From positions 186,001 through 250,000 of the forward strand of contig JAFYHT010000071.1 in the NCBI GenBank assembly GCA_017539025.1: a stretch of 64,000 bases of DNA, read 5' to 3'. Origin of the DNA: Erysipelotrichaceae bacterium (GTDB taxonomy: Bacteria > Bacillota_I > Bacilli_A > Erysipelotrichales > Erysipelotrichaceae). The position numbers were made by a program, and so were the translations under genes. Positions 1 to 8,378 of this stretch are shown here, in pieces. The notes beneath the pieces are model-generated. The model had not been told where the DNA came from. It saw only the letters and a list, made by a program, of their open reading frames with translations, and ran no database searches. Numbering within the stretch: position 1 is the first letter of the stretch; every line of letters starts with the position of its first letter.

Positions 1-735
1 TTCAAAGAAGAGGAAAACACTTCTCTGAGAGATCTGTTTACAGTCTTGTTCAATAATGATCAGCTGATGTGGGTCACCTTATCCATGGCACTATTTATGG
101 TCGGATATTGTGCAACAACCAGCTTTGCGCTGTACTACATGCAATATATCTTTGGTGATGTGGATAAATATGCGATCCTGGCTGCTGCCTGTGGCGTTGC
201 CCAGCTTGTTGCGCTGGTCATCTTCCCGCTGGTTTCAAAACACTTCAACCGTAAGAAACTCTATGGTCTATCAACCCTGGTTGTTGTGATCGGCTATTGC
301 ATGTTTTTCTTTGCTGATCATTCGTTGGGTCTGCTGGCCGCTTCGGCTGTCGTCATCTTTATCGGCGAAGCATTCATTCAGTTATTGATGCTGATGTTTT
401 TAGCGGATACGATCGAATACGGTCAATGGAAGATGGGCAAGAGGAATGACTCCATTACTTTCTCGATCCAACCTCTCATCAACAAGATCGGCGGTGCACT
501 GGCTACCGGTATCGTTTCCATTACTTTAATGATCACCGGAATCAAACAGGGAGATGTCGCATCAGAATCGATCGATTCGATTGGAAAACTGATCTTCAAG
601 AACTCCATGCTGATCATCCCGCTGATCCTGATCGCATTAGGATATTATATCTATACCAGAAAATTTGAACTGGATGAGGAAAGATATGCAAAAATCGTCC
701 AGGATCTCAAGGATAGGGGAGATATCAGAGAATAA
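1..735 (+). CDS. Sugar:cation symporter, GPH family (5' end cut by window)
   Basis: The reading frame is open from base 1, so the gene starts outside the window; only about 244 residues of a family normally near 450 are present. The visible part is the C-terminal half of a 12-helix transporter: about six hydrophobic segments, with a polar loop (around RKKLYG) typical of the glycoside-pentoside-hexuronide (melibiose carrier) branch of the major facilitator superfamily. It would sit in the cytoplasmic membrane and co-import a glycoside with a cation. The substrate cannot be told. It points towards the origin, against the leading-strand bias of its neighbours, and ends at a strong hairpin shared with the convergent phosphatase gene. 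Confidence 0.8.
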   Translation, partial: FKEEENTSLRDLFTVLFNNDQLMWVTLSMALFMVGYCATTSFALYYMQYIFGDVDKYAILAAACGVAQLVALVIFPLVSKHFNRKKLYGLSTLVVVIGYCMFFFADHSLGLLAASAVVIFIGEAFIQLLMLMFLADTIEYGQWKMGKRNDSITFSIQPLINKIGGALATGIVSITLMITGIKQGDVASESIDSIGKLIFKNSMLIIPLILIALGYYIYTRKFELDEERYAKIVQDLKDRGDIRE

Positions 736-760
736 TCCTATTAAACATCCGATAACTAAA

Positions 761-786
761 AACAACGCTTTATTGCGTTGTTTTTT
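761..786 (+). terminator. Rho-independent terminator, shared by convergent genes
   Basis: An 8-bp stem AACAACGC/GCGTTGTT with a 6-nt loop is followed by a T run. On the minus strand it sits just past the phosphatase stop codon and is flanked by A residues on the plus strand, so it can serve both directions. Confidence 0.85.
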
Positions 787-1519
787 AAATGAGTACCTGA
801 TTTCTGAATCTTTCAATTTTATCTTTATCCAGCTGCAATACTCTGCTCAGATAATCTTCTCCCATGTGATCCAGTGCTGCATTGAGATATCTTTCGTCTG
901 CGATGAATGCTTTATATACAGAATCCGCAACCTCTTTATTTCCTAGTTTCATCAGTCTTTCATGTATTATTTCCGCTTTCGGAAGATTTGTTTTGTTTGT
1001 TTCCAGATAGTCTTCTCTGATCGTTGCTTCATCAACACCCAGGACCATCATCACCAGTACCGAGATCAGTCCGCAGCGGTCTTTTCCTTCGCTGCAGTGC
1101 CATAATACAGATCCTTTGCTGTAATCGTGATTCAGGATCGCATTCAATACATCTTTCAATCCTTCAATGTATTCTTCTTTGCAGACCATATCAATATAGG
1201 TATCCGCCAGATCAGGCATCTTCATGACATCTCTGTTCTCGTGGGTGATACCATCTTTGAAATCTCTGATGATCGGAATATGCAGATATTCAAATCCTGC
1301 GCTGCGATCCGGTAATTCTTCAAGTTCTGTAAAAGTACGAAGATCGATGATCGTAGAAAGATCATGATTTTCTTTCAGGTACCTGAGATCTTCGTCACTG
1401 GCTTCTGTCAGTTTGGCGGAACGGATCAGACAGTTTTTTCTGACTGTTTTTCCTTCTATATTTACAGTTCCATCAAAATCTCTGATATTGGAAATGGTAG
1501 ATAATTCAATATTCCTCAT
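785..1519 (-). CDS. Tyrosine-protein phosphatase (Y_phosphatase3-like)
   Basis: Cysteine-dependent protein tyrosine or dual-specificity phosphatase of about 244 residues. The P-loop HCSEGKDRCG (HCx5R signature, near residue 140) supplies the catalytic Cys and phosphate-binding Arg, and the N-terminal part (NIRDFDG..IRSAKL) resembles Firmicute secreted or cytoplasmic Tyr phosphatases. No signal peptide is seen. The start at 1519 is chosen because its ATG overlaps the stop of the upstream Nudix gene as ATGA, and GGAGGT lies 10 nt upstream; an in-frame ATG at 1537 overlaps that Shine-Dalgarno sequence and is probably not used. Substrate unknown. Confidence 0.8.
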   Translation of the reverse strand: MRNIELSTISNIRDFDGTVNIEGKTVRKNCLIRSAKLTEASDEDLRYLKENHDLSTIIDLRTFTELEELPDRSAGFEYLHIPIIRDFKDGITHENRDVMKMPDLADTYIDMVCKEEYIEGLKDVLNAILNHDYSKGSVLWHCSEGKDRCGLISVLVMMVLGVDEATIREDYLETNKTNLPKAEIIHERLMKLGNKEVADSVYKAFIADERYLNAALDHMGEDYLSRVLQLDKDKIERFRNQVLI

Positions 1520-1968
1520 ACAATCTTTGACCTCCATTTTCCATTTTTCTCATAATAGATGATCTCGCTGAGTTCATCTGACATCATCACTTTATAGATC
1601 CTCTTGAGATCAAGAGATAATTTATACTTATCCATATCGTTTTTATTGATCCAGAACACTTCTCCTTCTGCAGAAGATCTGATCTTTCCTGTAAACTTGT
1701 CTGTCTTGTAGTACAACATCAGGTACCTGTCTTCTTCTTTTGTCTTGAATTCTTCAATTCCACATAAAATCGGCTTTCGGATGCTTAAACCGGTCTCTTC
1801 TTTCACTTCTCTGATGACGGAAGCCTGAAAATCTTCATTTTCTTCTACATGACCGCCTGGAAACGTCAATCCCGGCCAGTCTTTCTTCTTACGATCTATC
1901 ACCAGGATCTGATCATCCTTATATACCAGACAGATATTCGTGAGGATACATTTATGGATCTTTTTCAT
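1516..1968 (-). CDS. Nudix hydrolase
   Basis: Small (about 150 aa) Nudix pyrophosphatase. The Nudix box fits Gx5Ex7REUxEExGU, running from G39 to L61 with REVKEETGL at its end; this loop binds the divalent metals needed to hydrolyse a nucleoside diphosphate linked to another moiety. The specific substrate (oxidised nucleotide, NDP-sugar or other) is not indicated. The open frame extends to 2106, but that extension is oriC-type sequence; the ATG at 1968 begins the conserved fold. There is no Shine-Dalgarno, and a perfect TATAAT lies 7 nt before the ATG, so the message may be leaderless. It is translationally coupled to the phosphatase gene. Confidence 0.8.
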   Translation of the reverse strand: MKKIHKCILTNICLVYKDDQILVIDRKKKDWPGLTFPGGHVEENEDFQASVIREVKEETGLSIRKPILCGIEEFKTKEEDRYLMLYYKTDKFTGKIRSSAEGEVFWINKNDMDKYKLSLDLKRIYKVMMSDELSEIIYYEKNGKWRSKIV

Positions 1969-1975
1969 ATTACTT

Positions 1976-1981
1976 ATTATA
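1976..1981 (-). promoter_or_regulatory. -10 box of Nudix-phosphatase operon
   Basis: On the minus strand TATAAT occupies 1981 to 1976, 7 nt upstream of the ATG at 1968. No convincing -35 hexamer is found at 16-18 nt. Transcription would begin at or next to the start codon. Confidence 0.45.
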
Positions 1982-2063
1982 TAGAAGAAAAGTGATATAT
2001 TTTGTTGAATTATTCTATATATTTCTGTACCAAAATGAAAAATCTTACATATATAATATAAGA

Positions 2064-2379
2064 TAATCCACAGTTTTCCACATCCACAATTTAGAGTTTT
2101 CAACATAATGTTGAAAAGTGGAAAATGTACGAAAACCTTTATTTTAAAGGGTTTTCAGTACTTCTGATATCAAAAATCATTATGTGGAATTCTCACATAA
2201 TACACATCTTTCAGCTGTTTAAAACTTTGTGGAAAAACTATCAACAAGTTTTCCACAAAATGAAAAATGTGGAAAAATGTGGAAAACTCAACAGAAAGCT
2301 ATATTTTCGGCGTGTTTTATATATTACTATTGTGGAATGTGGAAAACTCCTGATTTTTTGAACTTAAAATTGTGGAAAA
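2064..2379. other. oriC, DnaA-box cluster upstream of dnaA
   Basis: DnaA boxes of the form TGTGGAAAA or TTTTCCACA lie at 2074-2082, 2228-2236, 2249-2257, 2268-2276, 2278-2286, 2338-2346 and 2371-2379. Variants lie at 2064-2072 (TAATCCACA) and 2331-2339. The boxes are dense between 2228 and 2379 and AT-rich stretches (around 2310-2330) could serve as the unwinding element. Position just upstream of dnaA and divergence of flanking operons support an origin. The predominant box ends AAAA where the classic consensus ends ATAA. Confidence 0.9.
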
Positions 2380-2392
2380 ATGGTGCTATGAT
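2364..2392 (+). promoter_or_regulatory. Putative dnaA promoter with internal DnaA box
   Basis: -35 TTAAAA (2364-2369), 17-nt spacer, -10 TATGAT (2387-2392). Start of transcription would be near 2399, about 20 nt before the ATG at 2420. The DnaA box 2371-2379 lies between the two hexamers, as expected for autorepression by DnaA. Confidence 0.5.
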
Positions 2393-2419
2393 AATTTTAC
2401 CGCTATAGGTTTTACCGCT

Positions 2420-3778
2420 ATGACTACGATTGATTTTTACTTAAATGATAAATGGTCTCAGACCTTAAAATATATTGCTGATTCTAATCAGATCGCTGAT
2501 AGTGTGCTGCCATATTTTGATTCAAAACTGGTATCTCTGACTGATAACAGTGCGATCGTGACAGTACCGGCTTTTATCAACTTTGCGATCATGTCAGATC
2601 ATATCGAACTGATCGAAGCTTGTCTGGAAGAAGTATTTAATAAAAAGATCTCAGTAAAACTGATCCAGCAGGATGAATACAATAATATCAAAACCGATGA
2701 AGAACAGGTTGAAAGTGATTTTTTACCGAGAAAAATCGATCCGAATCAGACTTTTGCGGATTTTGTTGTCGGAAGATCCAATGCCCAAGCTCAGGTCGCA
2801 TCCATGACATGTGCATCTAATCTGGGGATTGTGTTCAATCCTTTATTTATTTATGGGAATCCGGGCTTAGGAAAGACTCATCTTTTAAATGCAATCGGCA
2901 ATCATGTTAAATCTCTATATCCTGATAAGAAGATCGGTTTTATGAGTGGTATGGAGTTTGTAGATAATGTCATCAAAGCATCAAAAGAGAACCGTTTTGA
3001 TGAATTAAAGAAGGTTTTTCAGGATCTTGATTTATTATTGATTGATGATATTCAGAATATTGCCGGAAAAGATAAGACAAATGAACTGTTTTTCACTATT
3101 TATAATGAACTGATCAACAATAAGAAACAGATCTGTATCACTTCCGACAGGACTCCGAGTGAGATCAGAGGTCTTTCCGATCGTATCATTTCCCGTTTTA
3201 ATCAGGGATTGAATGTAAATATCGAAGCACCGGAATATGAAACTTCCATCAATATTTTAAAAATGAAGATCGCAAATTATCCGGGATATAACAAATCTTC
3301 CATAAATGATATCGATGATGATGTTTTGAGCTATCTGGCAACCAATTTTTCTCAGGATGTCAGAAGTTTGGAAGGTGCTGTCAACAGATTGTTATTTTAT
3401 TCTGCTATGTTTCCTAATCCGGAAGAGGGTAATCGCATCACTTTAAAACTTGCGATCGATGCCTTTAAAGACCAGATCAAGGATAACAAGAATGAATTAG
3501 CTATTTCATCGGTACGAAAGGCGGTATGTGATTACTACAACCTCACCAAACAACAGATCACATCCGCCAATCGTACCAAGAATATTTCTACTGCCAGACA
3601 GATCGCAATGTATCTGTGCAGGAAGCTGCTGGATGCCACTTATGATGATATTGGCAGAGAATTTGGCGGAAGAGATCATTCTACAGTTATGAGTTCTATC
3701 TCCAGTGTGGAGAAAAAAATCAAGATCGACCCATTATATCTGAAAGCGATCAATGATATAGAGTCCAGGATCAAGTAG
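2420..3778 (+). CDS. dnaA: Chromosomal replication initiator DnaA
   Basis: AAA+ ATPase that binds DnaA boxes, melts the origin and loads the helicase. Of about 452 residues, the N-terminal domain I starts TTIDFYLNDKW; a short linker precedes the AAA+ core with Walker A GNPGLGKTH (about residues 146-154) and Walker B LLLIDDI (about 203); the C-terminal helix-turn-helix carries the DnaA signature FGGRDHSTV (about 414). An in-frame GTG at 2372 lies inside a DnaA box and upstream of the predicted transcription start, so the ATG at 2420 is preferred; its Shine-Dalgarno is weak. dnaN follows after 134 nt that hold more DnaA boxes. Confidence 0.97.
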   Translation: MTTIDFYLNDKWSQTLKYIADSNQIADSVLPYFDSKLVSLTDNSAIVTVPAFINFAIMSDHIELIEACLEEVFNKKISVKLIQQDEYNNIKTDEEQVESDFLPRKIDPNQTFADFVVGRSNAQAQVASMTCASNLGIVFNPLFIYGNPGLGKTHLLNAIGNHVKSLYPDKKIGFMSGMEFVDNVIKASKENRFDELKKVFQDLDLLLIDDIQNIAGKDKTNELFFTIYNELINNKKQICITSDRTPSEIRGLSDRIISRFNQGLNVNIEAPEYETSINILKMKIANYPGYNKSSINDIDDDVLSYLATNFSQDVRSLEGAVNRLLFYSAMFPNPEEGNRITLKLAIDAFKDQIKDNKNELAISSVRKAVCDYYNLTKQQITSANRTKNISTARQIAMYLCRKLLDATYDDIGREFGGRDHSTVMSSISSVEKKIKIDPLYLKAINDIESRIK

Positions 3779-3791
3779 TCTTCCAACTGTG

Positions 3792-3863
3792 ATATCCACA
3801 GTAAAAATGTTAAAATTATAGTATAAATAAAGGATTTTCAATACTTTTCCACAATTATCCACA
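3792..3863. other. DnaA boxes between dnaA and dnaN
   Basis: ATATCCACA (3792-3800), TTTTCCACA (3845-3853) and the exact consensus TTATCCACA (3855-3863). Together with the cluster upstream of dnaA this makes a bipartite origin layout like that of Bacillus subtilis. Confidence 0.75.
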
Positions 3864-3912
3864 AAATAATAGTAATGAAAAATTCTAATAATAAATATAA
3901 AAGGAGAATGAC

Positions 3913-5034
3913 ATGAATTTCAAAATTTCCAAAAAAGAATTTCTGGATGCACTCTCACTTTCTTCCAGAGCCATCTCTACAACAACACCGCTTCCTTCTC
4001 TTTCAGGAATCAAATTCACTGCAACAGAGAATTCTTTAACTCTGGTTTCTTCGGATTCGAATATATCGATCAGAACTTCTATCAATAATAATGACAGAAA
4101 TGCACTGATCATCAACGAACCGGGAGAGATCGTACTGGAAGCAAGATATATATTGGAAATTGCCAGAAAGATCGACAGTGATTTTATCAATGTGGAAACA
4201 ATAGATGGAACACTGGTTAAGATCTATGGTGGAAATTCTGAATTCAAAATCAATGGAATGGAGGCTTATGAATATCCAAATATCAGTTTTGATATTAGAG
4301 ACCAGCAGCCTTTCAAATTGGAAACAACTTTATTCAATCAGATCATAGATGAAACATCATTCGCATGTTCTGATAAGGAAACAAGACCTGTATTGACCGG
4401 TGTCAATCTTTCTGCTCATGATAAGAAACTTCGTGCCAATGCGACAGATTCCTACCGTCTTGCATCCAGAACGATCGATATTGATACAGATTTGAATTTC
4501 AATATCACGATCCCTTCAAAATATCTCAATGAGATCTGTCATTCCATCTCAGGAGAAAAAGAAGTTACGATCGCGATCGATAATCAGAAGATCTCATTCA
4601 TTTTTGGTAATTCCGTCATCGAAACAAGATTACTGGATGATGAATTCCCTGATACCAATAGACTGATCCCTTCTTCTTTTGCGCAGAAACTGGTCGTTTC
4701 CGGAAAAGAACTGATCAAAGCGATCGACAGAACTTTGTTTATTAAAGCTGATGGTAAGAACACGATCAAAATGAATATCGATTCCGAAAAACTGGAGCTC
4801 ACTTCTACCAATCAGACGATGATTTCTTCTTTTGAAAAGATCGATGTCATTTCTTATGAAGGATCACCTTTAGAGATCTCCTGTTCCGGTAAATATCTGC
4901 AGGATGCTTTAAAAGCAGTCGGCAGTGATGAAGTGACGATCAACTTCTCCGGAGAACTGAAACCGATGGTTGTAAAAAGAGAAGGTGATGATTCTCTGAT
5001 CCAGCTGATTTCTCCGGTCAGAACATACCGTTAA
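3913..5034 (+). CDS. dnaN: DNA polymerase III sliding clamp, beta subunit
   Basis: Ring-shaped processivity clamp of 373 residues, the usual length for the three-domain beta clamp. It begins MNFKISKKEFLDAL and ends QLISPVRTYR, matching the conserved C-terminus (PVRxY) that lines the protein-binding pocket for polymerase and other partners. AAAGGAG sits 9 nt upstream of the ATG. The gene lies between dnaA and the yaaA-recF-gyrBA operon, the standard Firmicute order, and is closed by its own hairpin terminator at 5061-5093. Confidence 0.97.
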   Translation: MNFKISKKEFLDALSLSSRAISTTTPLPSLSGIKFTATENSLTLVSSDSNISIRTSINNNDRNALIINEPGEIVLEARYILEIARKIDSDFINVETIDGTLVKIYGGNSEFKINGMEAYEYPNISFDIRDQQPFKLETTLFNQIIDETSFACSDKETRPVLTGVNLSAHDKKLRANATDSYRLASRTIDIDTDLNFNITIPSKYLNEICHSISGEKEVTIAIDNQKISFIFGNSVIETRLLDDEFPDTNRLIPSSFAQKLVVSGKELIKAIDRTLFIKADGKNTIKMNIDSEKLELTSTNQTMISSFEKIDVISYEGSPLEISCSGKYLQDALKAVGSDEVTINFSGELKPMVVKREGDDSLIQLISPVRTYR

Positions 5035-5060
5035 AACATTAAAATTCAAAATAAAGCCTA

Positions 5061-5093
5061 AAAAACTCGTTTACAGACGAGTTTTTATTTTTA
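5061..5093 (+). terminator. Terminator after dnaN
   Basis: AAACTCGT/ACGAGTTT stem with a 6-nt loop and a following T-rich run. It separates dnaN from the yaaA operon, which has its own promoter. Confidence 0.8.
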
Positions 5094-5130
5094 TTAGGTA
5101 GAGCACATGAATTTTATAAAGGCTCAGGAA

Positions 5131-5159
5131 TTCAAAAATAAGCCCAAAAATGTTATAAT
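5131..5159 (+). promoter_or_regulatory. Promoter of yaaA-recF-gyrB-gyrA operon
   Basis: TTCAAA (5131-5136), exactly 17 nt, then a perfect TATAAT (5154-5159). Start of transcription would be near 5166, only a few nt before the ATG at 5170, implying a nearly leaderless message. Confidence 0.6.
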
Positions 5160-5169
5160 ATTATCGTAT

Positions 5170-5388
5170 ATGGCCAAAATAAAACAGATTAAAATTCAAG
5201 ATGAATTTGTCACTCTAGGACAGTTCCTGAAACTGGCTGACCTGATCTCTTCCGGAGGAGAAGCAAAGTTTTTCTTAAGAGAAAATATTGTTGTGATCAA
5301 TGATGAAGAAGACAATCGCAGAGGCAGGAAACTGTATGAAAAAGACATCATCAGGATCAACGGTGAGGATTTTGAAATATGCCGGTAA
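5170..5388 (+). CDS. yaaA: S4-domain RNA-binding protein YaaA
   Basis: A 72-residue protein made almost entirely of one S4 RNA-binding domain (FVTLGQFLKLADLISSGGEAK, then ENIVVINDEEDNRRGRKL). The family is found between dnaN and recF in most Firmicutes and probably binds structured RNA; its exact role is unsettled. The frame is open from an ATG at 5107, but that extension spans the promoter, so 5170 is chosen. There is no Shine-Dalgarno. Its last 10 nt overlap recF, implying translational coupling. Confidence 0.85.
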   Translation: MAKIKQIKIQDEFVTLGQFLKLADLISSGGEAKFFLRENIVVINDEEDNRRGRKLYEKDIIRINGEDFEICR

Positions 5389-6422
5389 AAACTGTCAGAG
5401 TAAATGATTACCGCAACTATCGCCGGGGATTTTTTGAATTTGATCCGAATCTGAATATCATCGTCGGAAAAAATGGTGCAGGAAAGACAAATATCCTTGA
5501 AAGTATCATTGTGATTTCCAATACAAAATCTTATCGCAGTTCCAATGATGCGGATCTGATCAGAAAAGGCGCGGATTTCACCAGGATCATTCTGAACACA
5601 GAAGATAAAGAATATAAGGTAGTCATCAATAAAAAAAATAAATCCTTATATATCGATAATGATCTGATCAAAAAGACATCCGAATTTATCGGAAGAGTCA
5701 ATGCGATATTATTCAAACCAAGTGATCTGGAACTGTTTACCCAATCACCAAGTGAAAGAAGGAAACTGCTGGATATTGAGATCTCAAAAGTATCCAGGAT
5801 CTATATTCAATCTTTACTGAAATACAATTCTTTACTGAAAGATAAGAATAAACTATTAAAACAGTTGGAACCGGATGAACTCTTACTGGGTGTGATCAAC
5901 GAGTCAATGTCTCCGTTGATCAAAATCATCATCCAGGAAAGAGAGAATTTTTTTGCGGTCATCAATGAATATATTTCTCCGATCTATTCATTAATCTCCG
6001 GTAAAGAAGACAGTGAGATCTCTATCACATATAAAAAATGCAGTGAGATCGAGAATGTGAACGAAGAACTGGAAAGAGCGAAAGAAAAAGATTACTACTA
6101 TCACTACACCAGCTTCGGTCCTCACCATGATGATTACAGTTTCTACATGAATGGCTATGAACTTAATTCCATCGCTTCCCAGGGACAGAAAAGAATGGTG
6201 CTGATCGCATTCAAATTCGCATTGATGAAATATATCCAATATTCAACAGGATCTACACCGATCGTATTACTGGATGATATCCTGTCTGAACTGGATAAAG
6301 ACAATCAGGAAAGATTATTGAATATTATTCCTGACAATACTCAGGTGATCATCACCAACACTGATATCAACAACCTGAATATTAAAAAACCATATAAACT
6401 GATCGAATTAAAGGAGGAATGA
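5379..6422 (+). CDS. recF: DNA replication and repair protein RecF
   Basis: SMC-like ATPase that helps load RecA at single-strand gaps together with RecO and RecR (recR is at 19650). Of 347 residues, Walker A GKNGAGKTN is near residue 30, the ABC signature SQGQKR near 268 and Walker B LLDDILSELD near 290-300. Length is slightly below the usual 360-370, with no domain missing. It overlaps yaaA by 10 nt and is followed by gyrB after 1 nt. Confidence 0.96.
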   Translation: MPVKTVRVNDYRNYRRGFFEFDPNLNIIVGKNGAGKTNILESIIVISNTKSYRSSNDADLIRKGADFTRIILNTEDKEYKVVINKKNKSLYIDNDLIKKTSEFIGRVNAILFKPSDLELFTQSPSERRKLLDIEISKVSRIYIQSLLKYNSLLKDKNKLLKQLEPDELLLGVINESMSPLIKIIIQERENFFAVINEYISPIYSLISGKEDSEISITYKKCSEIENVNEELERAKEKDYYYHYTSFGPHHDDYSFYMNGYELNSIASQGQKRMVLIAFKFALMKYIQYSTGSTPIVLLDDILSELDKDNQERLLNIIPDNTQVIITNTDINNLNIKKPYKLIELKEE

Positions 6423-6423
6423 G

Positions 6424-8367
6424 ATGTCAGATACAAGTATTAAACACGACAACTATACTTCTGAAGATATACAGGTACTTGAAGGACTTGAAGCTGTCAG
6501 AAAAAGACCGGGTATGTACATCGGTACGACTTCTTCGACCGGTCTTCATCATCTGGTATGGGAGATCATCGACAATTCTGTTGATGAAGCTCTGGCAGGA
6601 TATGCGACTACGATCGAAGTGAGTGTAGATGACAATGATGTCGTTACAGTAAAAGATGACGGACGTGGTATGCCGGTAGAGATCCATCCGAAAACCGGTG
6701 TTTCTACAGTTGAAACGATCTTCACAGTTTTACACGCAGGTGGTAAATTTGGCGGCGGAGCCTACAAGGTATCCGGCGGTCTGCATGGTGTCGGTGCTTC
6801 TGTCGTAAACGCCTTGTCTGAATGGGTAGAAGTTACTGTACATAAAGATGGAAAAGAATATTTCATCCGTTTTAAAGACGGAGGCAAAGTTGATATTCCT
6901 TTAAAAGAGATCGGTACCTGTGATAAGGACGATACCGGTTCTATCGTTTCTTTCAAAGCAGATCCGGAGATCTTTAAAGAAGGAACAGTCTATGATTACA
7001 GGACACTCTTTGATCGTATCCGTCAGATGGCTTTCCTGAACAAAGGGATCAATCTGATCTTCAACTGGAATAAGGATGACGAACTGAAAGGGATACATTC
7101 ATTCTGTTATGAAGGTGGCATCAAGGAATATGTAGAATTCCTGGACCAGAGTGAAAACAGACTGTTTGAAGATGTTCTGTATTGTGATGGTATGGATGAT
7201 TCCACATCGATCGCAGTTGAAGTTTCTTTGAGATACAACACATCCTATACGGAAAAAGTCTATTCCTTCTGCAACAACATCTTTACACCGGACGGCGGTA
7301 TGCATATGGATGGATTCAGACAGACATTGTCAAGAGTCATCAACAGCTACGCCAGGGATAATAACTATATCAAGAAAGATGAACCGAATCTGACTAACGA
7401 TGATTTGAAGGAAGGATTGACAGCGATTATTTCCGTCAAACATCCTGACCCACAATACGAAGGACAGACCAAAGGAAAACTTGGTAACGCAGAAGTCAGA
7501 CCTGTCGTCAACAAGATCTTTGGTGATTTTTTAAAACGATACTTATTGGAAAATCCGGATGTTGCCAAAATCATCATCGAGAAAGCAAAATCCGCTTCTG
7601 AAGCAAGACTGGCAGCACAGAAAGCCAGAGAGAATGTCAGAAGAAAAGATGACTTCGGATCAGGTAACCTTCCGACCAAACTGAAAGACTGTGCATCCAG
7701 AGATGCATCGATCTGTGAGATCTATATCGTCGAGGGTAATTCCGCCGGCGGCTCTGCACAGCAGGGCAGAGACTCCAACTTCCAGGCAGTCTTGCCTTTA
7801 AGAGGAAAGATCCTGAATGTTGAAAAAGCAAGGATGCATAAGATCTTCGACAATGCCGAGATCAGGATGATGATACAAGCCTTTGGCTGTGGGTTTGGAG
7901 ATGAGATCGATATCTCAAAACTGCGTTACCACAAGATCGTCATCATGACCGATGCCGACGTCGATGGTCAGCACATTTCCACGCTGATGCTGACGTTCCT
8001 GTACAGATATTTCAAACCACTGATCGAAGGAGGATATGTCTATATCGCAATGCCTCCTCTCTATAAACTCTTCAAAGGACAGAAGACCTTAAGATACTGC
8101 TACTCCGATGAAGAACTGGAACTCGCCAAGAGAGACTATGGCGATGAGAAATATGATATTCAGCGTTACAAAGGTTTAGGTGAAATGGATGCCAGCCAGC
8201 TTTGGGAAACCACACTGGATCCGGAACACAGAACTTTAAAGAGAGTTACGATCGAAGATGCGATCGATGCCGACTCAGTATTTTCAATGCTGATGGGAGA
8301 TGAAGTGGAACCGAGAAAGAATTTCATCATCGAGAATGCCCATTTCGTCAAGAACCTTGATGTATAA
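6424..8367 (+). CDS. gyrB: DNA gyrase subunit B
   Basis: ATPase subunit of type IIA topoisomerase, working with GyrA to introduce negative supercoils. It has the GHKL ATPase motifs (DNSVDEAL with catalytic Glu, [20 protein letters not shown]), a transducer domain, and a TOPRIM domain with EGNSAGGSA (Glu near 437) and the metal triad in [11 protein letters not shown]. 647 residues is normal for Firmicutes. AAGGAGG precedes the ATG. The last codon is 11 nt from gyrA. EGN rather than the usual EGD in the TOPRIM loop is a small variation seen also in ParE-type proteins, but the position next to recF and gyrA favours GyrB. Confidence 0.96.
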   Translation: MSDTSIKHDNYTSEDIQVLEGLEAVRKRPGMYIGTTSSTGLHHLVWEIIDNSVDEALAGYATTIEVSVDDNDVVTVKDDGRGMPVEIHPKTGVSTVETIFTVLHAGGKFGGGAYKVSGGLHGVGASVVNALSEWVEVTVHKDGKEYFIRFKDGGKVDIPLKEIGTCDKDDTGSIVSFKADPEIFKEGTVYDYRTLFDRIRQMAFLNKGINLIFNWNKDDELKGIHSFCYEGGIKEYVEFLDQSENRLFEDVLYCDGMDDSTSIAVEVSLRYNTSYTEKVYSFCNNIFTPDGGMHMDGFRQTLSRVINSYARDNNYIKKDEPNLTNDDLKEGLTAIISVKHPDPQYEGQTKGKLGNAEVRPVVNKIFGDFLKRYLLENPDVAKIIIEKAKSASEARLAAQKARENVRRKDDFGSGNLPTKLKDCASRDASICEIYIVEGNSAGGSAQQGRDSNFQAVLPLRGKILNVEKARMHKIFDNAEIRMMIQAFGCGFGDEIDISKLRYHKIVIMTDADVDGQHISTLMLTFLYRYFKPLIEGGYVYIAMPPLYKLFKGQKTLRYCYSDEELELAKRDYGDEKYDIQRYKGLGEMDASQLWETTLDPEHRTLKRVTIEDAIDADSVFSMLMGDEVEPRKNFIIENAHFVKNLDV

Positions 8368-8378
8368 GGAGGCCGAAA

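Noticed and set aside
2125-2361. 78-codon open frame in oriC
   Set aside because: Composed of DnaA boxes and AT-rich sequence, no ribosome site; a chance frame.
2372-2419. GTG-initiated N-terminal extension of dnaA
   Set aside because: It lies in a DnaA box and upstream of the predicted transcription start; conserved domain I begins at the ATG at 2420.
5107-5169. N-terminal extension of yaaA
   Set aside because: Covers the -35 and -10 of the operon promoter and has no match to the S4 fold.
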